A stretch of DNA of 64,000 nucleotides from Rhodobacteraceae bacterium UBA3069 (GTDB lineage: Bacteria > Pseudomonadota > Alphaproteobacteria > Rhodobacterales > Rhodobacteraceae): positions 17,627 to 81,626 of the forward strand of contig DFBX01000032.1 in assembly GCA_002366795.1 (NCBI GenBank). The letters run 5' to 3'. The notes beneath the pieces are model-generated. The model saw only the letters and a list, made by a program, of their open reading frames with translations. It made no database searches and was not told the DNA's origin. Position 1 is the stretch's first letter; each line of letters begins with the position of its first letter. Shown one piece after another: positions 1 through 7,745 of this stretch. The translations under genes and the position numbers were made by a program.

Positions 1-447
1 GCGCTGGCCTTTACCTTCGATGCGCTGGACGGCGCAGTTGCGCGGCGGCGCGGGCTGTCGACTCGCACGGGCGGCTATTTCGACGCTGTGGTGGACCGCT
101 ATCAGGAATTGGCCGTGCTGGCCGCCATCGCGTGGGTGCATGACGCCTGGGCGCTGGGGATGGCGGCGGTGACAGGCTCTTTCCTGATCTCATATGCCAA
201 GGCGCGCACCGCGCTGGAAATGCCCGTCAGCAACGAAGGCTGGCCCGATCTGTTCGAAAGGATGGAGCGCGTGATCTACCTGGCGCTGATGCTGATCCTT
301 GCGGGGGTTTTCGGCAGCTGGGTCGCGGTCTGGGGGTTGGCGGGCTTTGCCCTGCTGGCCCATGGCACGGCGCTGCAACGGGCCTTTCGCGCCGCCGCGA
401 TGCTGGCCGTGCAGGATCAGGCCGACCGCGGCTCGGGCGAAAAATAG
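1..447 (+). CDS. CDP-alcohol phosphatidyltransferase family protein (5' truncated by window)
   Basis: The reading frame is open from base 1 and ends at TAG 445-447, so only the C-terminal 148 residues are present. The first residues carry the complete CDP-alcohol phosphotransferase signature (D-x2-DG-x2-AR-x8-G-x3-D-x3-D), from DALDG through GGYFDAVVD. The family transfers a phosphoalcohol from a CDP-alcohol to an acceptor alcohol within the membrane, using the signature aspartates to hold a divalent metal. Three hydrophobic segments follow. The acceptor cannot be told from this fragment; a PgsA-like or uncharacterised branch is possible. The 3' end overlaps the convergent membrane-protein gene by 31 bp. 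Confidence 0.85.
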   Translation, partial: ALAFTFDALDGAVARRRGLSTRTGGYFDAVVDRYQELAVLAAIAWVHDAWALGMAAVTGSFLISYAKARTALEMPVSNEGWPDLFERMERVIYLALMLILAGVFGSWVAVWGLAGFALLAHGTALQRAFRAAAMLAVQDQADRGSGEK

Positions 448-1178
448 CGCCGCAGCAGCGGCACGGCATCCAGGTGGAACAGCCCGACATAGATCAAGAA
501 GGATGACAGCACCGAAGGTTCGGTCCAGACATAGGCCTGATGGATGTGCCAGTCCCAACCGGCAATGTCGAAATCCTTGACGATGAACAGGGTCAGATAG
601 GCTAGCGCCAGCAGCACCGGCACCAGCATCAGCCGCCAGCGCAGGCGATGATTGGCCGGGGCCAGAACCGCCCCCTGCACCGCCCCCTGCCGTGCCATCA
701 CGCGCGAGGCAAAGCCGCCAAGGATCACGGTAAAGGCCTGCGCGAAGAAGAACAGGTAGCTGCCCGCCATATGCGCGTCGCGGTGGTCGGGAAAGCGATA
801 ATGGCTCAGGATCACCATACCGCAGGCCGCCGCGACCTGGCAGGCCATGACCAGCGCCAGCAGCACCGGAATGCCGCGCCCCCGCGCACCACCACGCCGC
901 CAGTCACGCCATGCAAACCCGACGATCACCGCCACGCCAGCCACCAGCAGCGGCGCGGAAATCGCCATCCAATCGGCAAAGGGCTCGCCGATGCGCGGGT
1001 CGGAAATGGCGCGGCTGATGGTGGGGTGTTCACGGGCGACGAAATCGGGGTGCCACTGGATGAACAGGTGCCGCGCGCGGTAGATCAGGATGTTCACAAC
1101 CACAATGACCAGCGTGATCGACGCGATCTGGAACGCGGCCAGCGCCGCCATCAGCCCCGAGGGGCGCAGGTCAGTCAT
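417..1178 (-). CDS. Six-TM integral membrane protein, possibly DRAM/Frag1-like
   Basis: The 253-residue protein has about six hydrophobic helices and charged loops, including a histidine-rich segment near residue 130 (SHYRFPDHRDAH) followed by an aromatic stretch (YLFFFAQAF). The layout recalls Frag1/DRAM/Sfk1 membrane proteins, but that is a resemblance and not a firm assignment. ATG 1176-1178 overlaps the stop of the upstream ABC exporter by 8 bp, so the two are translationally coupled and probably act together. It could be an accessory subunit of the exporter or a membrane-lipid protein. The 3' end runs antisense into the CDP-alcohol transferase gene. Confidence 0.6.
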   Translation of the reverse strand: MTDLRPSGLMAALAAFQIASITLVIVVVNILIYRARHLFIQWHPDFVAREHPTISRAISDPRIGEPFADWMAISAPLLVAGVAVIVGFAWRDWRRGGARGRGIPVLLALVMACQVAAACGMVILSHYRFPDHRDAHMAGSYLFFFAQAFTVILGGFASRVMARQGAVQGAVLAPANHRLRWRLMLVPVLLALAYLTLFIVKDFDIAGWDWHIHQAYVWTEPSVLSSFLIYVGLFHLDAVPLLRRYFSPEPRSA

Positions 1179-2850
1179 GGGTCTGCCCCTTTTCGCGCGG
1201 CTGCGCGATGACCGATGTCACCTGCCCCGCATCCATCCGCACCAGCCGGTCGCATTTGCCGAACTGGTGGTCATCATGGGTGATGGCGATAACCAGCTTG
1301 CCGGATGCCGCCATTTCCGGCAGCAGCACGTCATAGAAAAACGCGCGCGAGGCGGGATCCTGGTCGGCAGCGTATTCGTCCAGAACCAGAATGGGGCGCG
1401 CCTCGGCCAAGGCCACGGCCAGCGCCAGCCGCCGTTTCTGCCCCGCCGACAGGCCAAGGGTGGAAAACCGCCCGGCGATCAGATCGACCTTTTGCGCAAG
1501 GCCCAGCGATGCAATCCGCGCCTCCAGCGCGGCGCATTCGGCACCCGTCATCCCATAGGCGCGGTCGAACAGGTGGAAATCGCTGAATACCCCGCTGAAC
1601 AGGGCGCGATACGCGGGCGCGCGGGCATCGTCCACCGGTGCGCCATCCCAGATCACCGCGCCCGTATCGGGCCGCCGCAGCCCCGTCAGCAAGGCCATCA
1701 GCGTGGTCTTGCCTGACCCGTTGCCGCCGGTAATGAACACCGTCTCGCCGGGGTGAAATTGCAGATCGACGGGGCCAAGGCGGAACCCCTCGCCCCCCTG
1801 CCCCAGATCGGCGGTGACGCCATGCAGCGCGATGCTGTCGAACTCGTCCGGCGCGGTATCCGGCGCGTCGGCATCCGACTGCGCCGCGCGCAGCGCCGCC
1901 TCGACCCGGCAAATGCGGTCATAGGCGGTGCGGCCCACGGAAATGCGCGGCAGAGCGTTGAACAGCGCCTCGATCGGGCCATAGGTCAGCAGCACTACGG
2001 TCAGCACCTGAAACATCATATCCGCCCCCGCGCCCTGCATCAGCGGCACCAGAACCACGACGAAGCACAGCAACAGAACCATGGCGCTTTGCGATACGGT
2101 GGTGGCACCGGAAAACAGCCGCTCGGACCGCAGGCGCGCGACACGCACGCGGTCGATCACGGATTGCGCCTCACCCTCCAGCGCCTGCGCGCGGGGGGCG
2201 TTCAGGCGCAATTCCTGCCAGCCGTGCAGCATATCCTCGACCCGGCCGCAGAATTCACCATTGGCATCACGCGCCACGCGGGCGTGCCGGCGCGCAGGCG
2301 GATCCAGCAGAACGAACCCAACCGCGCCCACGCCAATCGCCGCCAGCGTCGCCAGCCCCGCAGCGTAGGAAATATAGAACAGGTAGGGAATGGCGATGGC
2401 CACGACGATCACCGCCTCGGCGGCGCGCAGCAGCCAGACGATCGCCTCGGACAGATCCGTTATGTCGGATGTCATCGCGTCATAGACCTGCCCATGCTCA
2501 CGCGAGAGCAGAAAGTCGATATCGGCCCGCAGCAGCAGCGCAGACATACGGCCGCGCAGCAAGGTCTGCACCCTCGAGATCACGACGTGCGACCGGTATT
2601 GCGACAGGTAGGACAGCCACAAAAACAGCATCGCGGCCGCCACCAGCAAAACCACCGGCCCGCCGCCCGCGCCACCGCCTGCACGGCGGGCGGTTTCATT
2701 CACGGCAAATATCAGGGCGAACCGCGACAGGCTGGCCCCCAGCGCCATCAGCAGCGCCGGATCGCGCCACAGCCCGCCCGCGCCCCACAGGAACCGGAGC
2801 AGCCCTCTAGGCGGCGCGGGATCGAGGCGAAGGGGGGGGGGCTTGGTCAA
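1171..2850 (-). CDS. Cyclic-peptide/siderophore-type ABC exporter (PvdE/SyrD/YojI-like), fused TMD-NBD
   Basis: The 559-residue half-transporter has an N-terminal transmembrane domain (about residues 20-330) and a C-terminal ATPase domain. The Walker A is GGNGSGKTT near 373, the signature is the LSAGQKRRLAL variant near 467, the Walker B is ILVLDEYAADQDP near 487, and the switch is ITHDD. The LSAGQ signature and DEYAADQDP Walker B are typical of the cyclic-peptide exporter branch (PvdE, SyrD, YojI), which exports peptide siderophores, lipopeptides or microcins across the inner membrane. No peptide synthetase gene lies nearby. The apparent start is TTG 2848-2850, immediately followed by a run of ten C in the coding strand. 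Starting at the first internal ATG (residue 36) would cut into the first helix, so the upstream start is preferred. Confidence 0.82.
   Translation of the reverse strand: MTKPPPLRLDPAPPRGLLRFLWGAGGLWRDPALLMALGASLSRFALIFAVNETARRAGGGAGGGPVVLLVAAAMLFLWLSYLSQYRSHVVISRVQTLLRGRMSALLLRADIDFLLSREHGQVYDAMTSDITDLSEAIVWLLRAAEAVIVVAIAIPYLFYISYAAGLATLAAIGVGAVGFVLLDPPARRHARVARDANGEFCGRVEDMLHGWQELRLNAPRAQALEGEAQSVIDRVRVARLRSERLFSGATTVSQSAMVLLLCFVVVLVPLMQGAGADMMFQVLTVVLLTYGPIEALFNALPRISVGRTAYDRICRVEAALRAAQSDADAPDTAPDEFDSIALHGVTADLGQGGEGFRLGPVDLQFHPGETVFITGGNGSGKTTLMALLTGLRRPDTGAVIWDGAPVDDARAPAYRALFSGVFSDFHLFDRAYGMTGAECAALEARIASLGLAQKVDLIAGRFSTLGLSAGQKRRLALAVALAEARPILVLDEYAADQDPASRAFFYDVLLPEMAASGKLVIAITHDDHQFGKCDRLVRMDAGQVTSVIAQPREKGQTHD
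2832..2841. repeat. Ten-base G/C homopolymer at the exporter start
   Basis: Ten consecutive G on the + strand read as ten C in codons 3-7 of the ABC exporter, directly after its TTG start. A change of one base would put the whole exporter out of frame. Tracts of this length are slippage-prone, so this is either a phase-variation switch or a place where the read length may be wrong. Confidence 0.7.
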
Positions 2851-2957
2851 AGTGTCAGCTCTGTCATATCAATCAATGCCCGAACCTTGTGCCAGAGCGC
2901 CCCGCGCCTCACAAGCGCCTTGGTATATGGCACGCATCGCGCAAGCCCATGAAAAGT

Positions 2958-3013
2958 GTCCGGATTTTCTTTCCGCACCGTCACCAAGCTGCTAAAAGGC
3001 AGGAAATCCGGAC
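2958..3013. repeat. Perfect 10-bp inverted repeat upstream of the barrel gene
   Basis: GTCCGGATTT at 2958-2967 is mirrored by AAATCCGGAC at 3004-3013, with 36 bp between the arms. It lies in the 227-bp divergent region between the exporter (start 2850) and the barrel gene (start 3078), about 65 bp before the latter. It could be a two-site operator or a long-loop hairpin. There is no U-tract, so it is not an ordinary terminator. Confidence 0.55.
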
Positions 3014-3077
3014 CGTCAGTTCCCTTGCGCGCCACGTTTCTTTTCCCCGGACACAACCGATTTGATTGCAGGTATTC

Positions 3078-4679
3078 ATGCACCACACCCTTTCCCGTCT
3101 TGCCGCGCTGCTTCTTGCCTCTGTCCTGACCAGTACCTTGCCAGCCGCCGCGCAGGACCGTTCTCCGCTGGAACTGCACGCCGACCATTTCGTGAATTTC
3201 GAAACCGGCAACACCATACCCAAGCGTAGCCTGCGCCTGTGGACAGGCAGCCACCAGACCGCACCGGGCAGAACGCCGGGCACCGGCAACCAGATGTATT
3301 ACGGCGGCGGCGAATGGGCCGTTGGGGAACGGGTGCAGCTGGGTTTCAGCGTGCTGCAATTCGACGATCTATTGCCCGAAACGGTCAACGGCATCTACCC
3401 TCATTTCATCATCCGAAGCTATTCGCTAAATGGCAAATACGCGCTGTATTCCGACACGAAATGGAACATCGCCGCCAAGCTTTCGGCGGAGTATTTCCAG
3501 CTGGCCGCCCCCACGTATAACGAACCGTCAATCACGGGGCACGTTGTCGGATCGTTCCACCTACCGATCAGCTACAGCGCCTCGGACCGCCTGCAATTTC
3601 ACCTGACGCCTTCGGTTTCGGTGTTCCCTGACCAGATCAACGGGGTCGGTTTTTACGGCACCGTGGCCGCAATTGGCGCGGGCGTGACCTATCGACCGAC
3701 ACAGCGATGGCTGACCTATGGCGCGGTGAACGTGCCGCTGACAGGGGGCAATGTGCTGACCCGCGCGGGCACGATGGACCGCGCCCCGGTCTGGACGGTG
3801 GGGGGGCGCTATAACGTTACACCCAAGGCCGCGCTTGATATTTTTGCCACCAACGGCATGGGCATGACCCCCGCCACCAGCATCCTGCCCTTCATCCCCG
3901 AAGGCGACGTGCCCATGATCGGCGTGATGATCAACTATACGCCGGGGCGTAGCGCAGCCTATCGCCCCAATTATCGCGGCACCCCGTCAGAGCCGTTGAT
4001 GCCGCGCAACCGGCGCTTGCAACTGGACGGCTTCACCCTGTCATCAGGCGACACGCTGGCACCGGGGCGTGTCATTCTAAGTGGGCATGGCGGCACTGAC
4101 GCCTATGGCGGCAGCCTGCAATTCAGCCCCGATTTCGATGGCCAGATCGAGGCGACATACGAACAGTTCGCCAATGACGGCTCTGTCGGGCTGACCCAAC
4201 TGGCCAATTTCGAATCGCGCTGGGGCTTGGGGTTGAAACTGCGCTTCATGGATCAGAACAACGGCAGCCCCATTTCGCTGTCGCTGCATGGCCGGATGGG
4301 GCGCGATACAAGCCCTGAGCAGAACGGCGTATTCTATCTGGCGATGCCGATAACCTACAAGGTCTCGGACCGGCTTGCCCTGAACATCAACCCCAAGTTC
4401 GCCGCATGGGGCGATGCGCGCAAATTCGGACTGGGTCTGGGGCTGAATTATGCCGTGACTGGCGGGCTGGACCTTATCGGAGAGGTCACGCCGGTGAACG
4501 ATGGCGACCGCGTGGTCTGGGCCGCTGGCCTGCGTGGCCACGTCAAAGCGGTGCCTCTGCATTTCGATCTTTACGCCACCAATGCGGTGGGGCGCACCGG
4601 GCTGGGCGCTATGGTCGGGCAATCCAGCACGCGGTTGGCACTGACCGCCACGCTGGACCTGGACCTGAAACGGCGCTGA
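3078..4679 (+). CDS. Putative outer-membrane beta-barrel protein of unknown function
   Basis: The protein starts with a clear Sec signal peptide (MHHTLSRLAALLLASVLTST, ending in PAAAQD), so it is exported. The mature part of roughly 505 residues has alternating hydrophobic and polar strands, many Gly and aromatic residues, and ends in LALTATLDLDLKRR. This is consistent with an outer-membrane barrel of the porin or transport type. ATG 3078 is preferred over an in-frame TTG at 3066 because it begins exactly at the signal peptide. It has no co-directional neighbours and faces the peptide exporter divergently. A functional pairing with that exporter is conceivable but not shown. No named family is recognised. 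Confidence 0.6.
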   Translation: MHHTLSRLAALLLASVLTSTLPAAAQDRSPLELHADHFVNFETGNTIPKRSLRLWTGSHQTAPGRTPGTGNQMYYGGGEWAVGERVQLGFSVLQFDDLLPETVNGIYPHFIIRSYSLNGKYALYSDTKWNIAAKLSAEYFQLAAPTYNEPSITGHVVGSFHLPISYSASDRLQFHLTPSVSVFPDQINGVGFYGTVAAIGAGVTYRPTQRWLTYGAVNVPLTGGNVLTRAGTMDRAPVWTVGGRYNVTPKAALDIFATNGMGMTPATSILPFIPEGDVPMIGVMINYTPGRSAAYRPNYRGTPSEPLMPRNRRLQLDGFTLSSGDTLAPGRVILSGHGGTDAYGGSLQFSPDFDGQIEATYEQFANDGSVGLTQLANFESRWGLGLKLRFMDQNNGSPISLSLHGRMGRDTSPEQNGVFYLAMPITYKVSDRLALNINPKFAAWGDARKFGLGLGLNYAVTGGLDLIGEVTPVNDGDRVVWAAGLRGHVKAVPLHFDLYATNAVGRTGLGAMVGQSSTRLALTATLDLDLKRR

Positions 4680-4691
4680 TCCGGCATTGGC

Positions 4692-5423
4692 CTAGGCTAG
4701 GTCGGTGATCGCCGCGATGGTGCGGTCGGGCAGCAGGGTGAACACCCGTGCCCCCGCACCGCGCGGCACCACGGCCATGTCCAGCGCCGTATCCACCGGC
4801 ACGGAGGCCATGAAACGCACGGCCAGGGATTGCGTCTTGGTTTCGGCGCTATAGGCGGCGCATTCCGCCAGCCCCGCCATCAGCATCCCCGGCACCACCA
4901 CACCCGGAAACCCGCCCGCCATGGCCGCAGCGGCGTCGCGGTGGATCGGGTTGTCGTCGCGCGACAGGTCCAGATAGCGGGCGATCACAGTGGCATCCAG
5001 CGGGGCAGCGCGCGCCCAGCGCGTGCCAGCCCCCGCCATGCGATCGGTAAAGCGCGCACCTTTCAACCCCTGCATCTGTTCGGGCAGTGCAAAGCGGATG
5101 CGGGTTTCAAGCCGCACCGCGGGGCCGTCCGGCCCATCCATTTCCAGCCAGAAATCACCGGCCTGTCCCGCGTGTCGCAGGGTCAGCGGCTGGTCCAGCG
5201 GCAGGGGGCCAAGCCGTTCGATCCGCTGGGATTCGTGCAGCGCGGACAGCCCTTGCGGTGCGCGCAATGCCCGTGCCGCCGCCGCCAGTTCGGGCTGGCC
5301 CAGCAACAGCACCGGCGCGATCAGCGGCAGATCGGGGCCGCATCCGGCCAGATCGGCCAACAGCCCTGACAGCGCAGTGCAATCCGCCGCATCCAAACCT
5401 TTGCAGGGCGCCGTTTCAGACAT
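4692..5423 (-). CDS. MaoC-like hotdog dehydratase of a dedicated ACP/KS operon
   Basis: The C-terminal half contains the hydratase-2/MaoC motif, YLDLSRDDNPIH followed by GFPGVVVPGMLMAGL, with the catalytic Asp and His of R-specific enoyl hydratases and dehydratases. ATG 5421-5423 (MSETAPC) is chosen over an upstream TTG because it gives an 8-bp overlap with the ketosynthase stop. It is third in the order ACP, ketosynthase, dehydratase, so it most likely dehydrates 3-hydroxyacyl-ACP on the dedicated carrier. No ketoreductase or enoyl reductase is present, and the housekeeping enzymes would have to supply those steps. At about 243 residues it is longer than a simple MaoC domain; the N-terminal half may be a degenerate second hotdog. 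Confidence 0.75.
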   Translation of the reverse strand: MSETAPCKGLDAADCTALSGLLADLAGCGPDLPLIAPVLLLGQPELAAAARALRAPQGLSALHESQRIERLGPLPLDQPLTLRHAGQAGDFWLEMDGPDGPAVRLETRIRFALPEQMQGLKGARFTDRMAGAGTRWARAAPLDATVIARYLDLSRDDNPIHRDAAAAMAGGFPGVVVPGMLMAGLAECAAYSAETKTQSLAVRFMASVPVDTALDMAVVPRGAGARVFTLLPDRTIAAITDLA

Positions 5424-6615
5424 CCGCCACAATCAACGATGCGTTGATGCCGCCGAAGGCCAGCGAATTCGACATCACCGCCCCCGCGCCAATCGGCTGC
5501 GCCTGCCCGTGAACCGGCACCAGGTGCACCTTGGGGTCATCCTCGGTGTAGTTCAGCGTCGGCGGGGCCATACGGCCGCGCAATGCGCCGATAGAGACAA
5601 TCAGTTCCAACGCGCCCGCCGCGCCAAGGGCATGACCATGCACCGGCTTGGTCGATGTGAAAGGCGGTGGCGCATCGCCGAAGCAGCGGCGCAGCGCCTC
5701 GGCCTCGGTCAAGTCATTGGCGACTGTGCCAGTGCCATGGGCGTTGACATGGGCGATATCCGCAGGGGACAGCCCCGCATCGTGCAGCGCCAACCCCATG
5801 CAGGCGGCGGCGCGTTCAGGATCGGGGCGCAGCAGGTCACCCGCATCGGAATTGGTGCCATACCCCTTGATTTCGCAAATGATCTCCGCGCCGCGCGCCT
5901 GCGCGGCCTCCAGCGTTTCCAGCACCAACACACCCGCCCCTTCGCCCAGCATCATGCCGTTGCGATCGCGCGAGAAAGGCCGGTTCAGATCGGCGGTCAT
6001 CACCCGCAGCAATTCCCACACGCGGAACACGCCGCTTTCCAGGCATGCCTCGGACCCGCCGGCCAGCATCCTTTGGGCCGCACCCGCGCGCAACATCTGC
6101 ACCGCCAGCCCGATGGACTGACTGGCCGAGGAACAGGCCGTCGCCATGCAATAGGCCGGCCCCGTCGCGCCGAATTCGATCGATACCCAACTGGCGGCGG
6201 CGTTGTTCATGATCTTGGGCACCGACATCGGGTCCAGCCGCATCGACCCTTCGGCGGCGAATTTCAGATAGTTGGTGTTCAGCGTCTGCGCCCCGCCAAA
6301 GCCCGACCCGATGGACACCCCGCAGGCATCGCCGAAATCATCAGGGCCAAGCTTGGCCTGCGCCACGGCCTCGCGCGCGGCGACCAACGCGTAGGCGGCG
6401 ACCGGATCGCGCATTCGGCTGCCAGCCGCGTCGATCACCTGCGCCAGGTCCGGCGCGGCAAGGGCGGCCGCATGGCCGACGCGCTGCGTGTCGATTTCGG
6501 GGTAATGCACGGGCTTGCGGCCCGAAACGCCATCCCGCGCGGCCCGCCAAAGGGCATCGGCCCCCAAGCCGCAGGCCGATACCGCCCCCATGCCCGTAAC
6601 GACGACGCGGTGCAT
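5416..6615 (-). CDS. Beta-ketoacyl-ACP synthase II-like (FabF-type) ketosynthase
   Basis: The 399-residue thiolase-fold condensing enzyme has the nucleophile Cys161 in TACSSASQS and the two catalytic histidines in NAHGTGT (near 293) and HGHALGAAGALE (near 328). The Cys-His-His triad marks a decarboxylating condensing enzyme that joins malonyl-ACP to an acyl primer. The ATG shares one base with the ACP stop (TGATG) and the stop overlaps the dehydratase start, so the three genes form one tight operon. This is a dedicated copy, not the housekeeping fabF, which normally lies with acpP and fabG. Confidence 0.88.
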   Translation of the reverse strand: MHRVVVTGMGAVSACGLGADALWRAARDGVSGRKPVHYPEIDTQRVGHAAALAAPDLAQVIDAAGSRMRDPVAAYALVAAREAVAQAKLGPDDFGDACGVSIGSGFGGAQTLNTNYLKFAAEGSMRLDPMSVPKIMNNAAASWVSIEFGATGPAYCMATACSSASQSIGLAVQMLRAGAAQRMLAGGSEACLESGVFRVWELLRVMTADLNRPFSRDRNGMMLGEGAGVLVLETLEAAQARGAEIICEIKGYGTNSDAGDLLRPDPERAAACMGLALHDAGLSPADIAHVNAHGTGTVANDLTEAEALRRCFGDAPPPFTSTKPVHGHALGAAGALELIVSIGALRGRMAPPTLNYTEDDPKVHLVPVHGQAQPIGAGAVMSNSLAFGGINASLIVADV

Positions 6616-6878
6616 CAGGCGGCCCGCTGCTCTTCGATCTTGGCGATGGCAAGGTCCAGCAGATCCTGTACCGTTTCGGTTTCGGTCAGGTCATTATCGA
6701 CCGAGATGTAAGCGCCGTATTTTTCCTCGATCGCCATCAGGATCATGATGAAATCGGCCGACTGGATAGACAGGTCTTCCAGCCGCGCCTCGGGCGAGAT
6801 CGTGCCCGCCTCGACCATGCCTTCCTTGGCCACCAGTTTCATCAACTCGCGCGTCAGTTGCTCTCGGGTCTCGGACAT
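6615..6878 (-). CDS. Dedicated acyl carrier protein with non-canonical attachment motif
   Basis: The 87-residue acidic protein aligns along helix II with E. coli ACP: EDLSIQSADFIMILMAIEEKY-type sequence versus the EDLGADSLD region. Ser40 falls on the phosphopantetheine serine. The usual D-S-L is Q-S-A here, which may make it a substrate of a particular holo-ACP synthase. ATG 6876-6878 follows a good AAGGAAA ribosome site. It is the first gene of the ACP-KS-MaoC operon, transcribed away from the acyltransferase gene. Confidence 0.82.
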   Translation of the reverse strand: MSETREQLTRELMKLVAKEGMVEAGTISPEARLEDLSIQSADFIMILMAIEEKYGAYISVDNDLTETETVQDLLDLAIAKIEEQRAA

Positions 6879-6901
6879 GGTTGTTTCCTTGTGCTTTCCG
6901 G

Positions 6902-6939
6902 GTTGCGTTCGCAACGGTGGCGCGTTCATTGGGAACGCG
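6902..6939. promoter_or_regulatory. Two small dyads in the ACP/acyltransferase divergent promoter
   Basis: GTTGCG/CGCAAC (6902-6907 and 6910-6915) and CGCGTTC/GAACGCG (6921-6927 and 6933-6939) are perfect inverted repeats. They fill the 82-bp gap between the ACP start (6878) and the acyltransferase start (6961). They are plausible operators or hairpins that could co-regulate both transcripts. No regulator gene is adjacent. Confidence 0.4.
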
Positions 6940-6960
6940 AGGGGGAGTTGGGACAAACCT

Positions 6961-7656
6961 ATGCCGGGATACGAAAAATCACCAGTCCACATGATTGCGA
7001 CAGGTCTTTTTTACGGGCTGACGGGCATTGCGGCAATTCCCCTGATGCTGGCTTGGGCCGTGCTGCGCGGGACCAAGGGGAAAAGGCGCACGGCCAATGC
7101 CTTTTTATGGGTGCAGGCGGCGGCATTGCGACTGATCGGCATCCGCACCGAGGTAACGGGGCTGGACCGTATTCCGCAAGGCCCGGTGATCTTCGCCGCC
7201 CAGCATGAAAGCGCGTGGGAGACGATGCATTTCACCCGCCTGCTGGGCAACCCCGCGATGTTCGCCAAGGCAGAGCTGTTCGACATGCCCCTGATCGGCT
7301 GGGTCGCGCGACGGATGGGGCATATCCCGCTGGCGCGGGGCGGGTCGCTTGACGGTATCCGCGCCAGCCTGCGGCAAGGGGCGGATGCGGCCGCAGCAGG
7401 GCGCAGCCTGCTGATTTTCCCGTCGGGCACGCGCCGCGCCTCCACCGCTGATATCCGCGCGGGCGTGGGTGTTCTGTACCAGATGACGGACCTTCCCGTG
7501 GTGCCCGTCCGTGTATCTTCGGGGCATTGCTGGCCCGCGCGCGGCTGGCCCCTGCGCCCCGGCACGATCCGGGTCGAACTGTGCCCGCCCATCCCCGCCG
7601 CCCTGCCCCGCGCCGACATGCTGGCGCGATTGCAGGCCAAGATCGGCAACGACTGA
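6961..7656 (+). CDS. PlsC-like lysophospholipid/glycerolipid acyltransferase with variant motifs
   Basis: The 231-residue protein has N-terminal hydrophobic segments and the acyltransferase block I as QHESAWET (His82, with Glu87 where H-x4-D is usual). Block III reads FPSGTRR instead of FPEGTR. Both are conservative departures in residues that define the catalytic and phosphate-binding site. It is divergently transcribed from the ACP-KS-MaoC operon and may use acyl chains made there. ATG 6961 is used, though ATG 6991 would also give a membrane start. A general 1-acylglycerol-3-phosphate acyltransferase is the conservative reading. Confidence 0.75.
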   Translation: MPGYEKSPVHMIATGLFYGLTGIAAIPLMLAWAVLRGTKGKRRTANAFLWVQAAALRLIGIRTEVTGLDRIPQGPVIFAAQHESAWETMHFTRLLGNPAMFAKAELFDMPLIGWVARRMGHIPLARGGSLDGIRASLRQGADAAAAGRSLLIFPSGTRRASTADIRAGVGVLYQMTDLPVVPVRVSSGHCWPARGWPLRPGTIRVELCPPIPAALPRADMLARLQAKIGND

Positions 7657-7745
7657 CCCAAGACTGGCCTGCCCCCGTTTCGCGCCTTGGCGCGACGCGC
7701 GGGCAGCGATATGAAAGCAGTCCCGCCAAGTATAGGAATCGTGCC

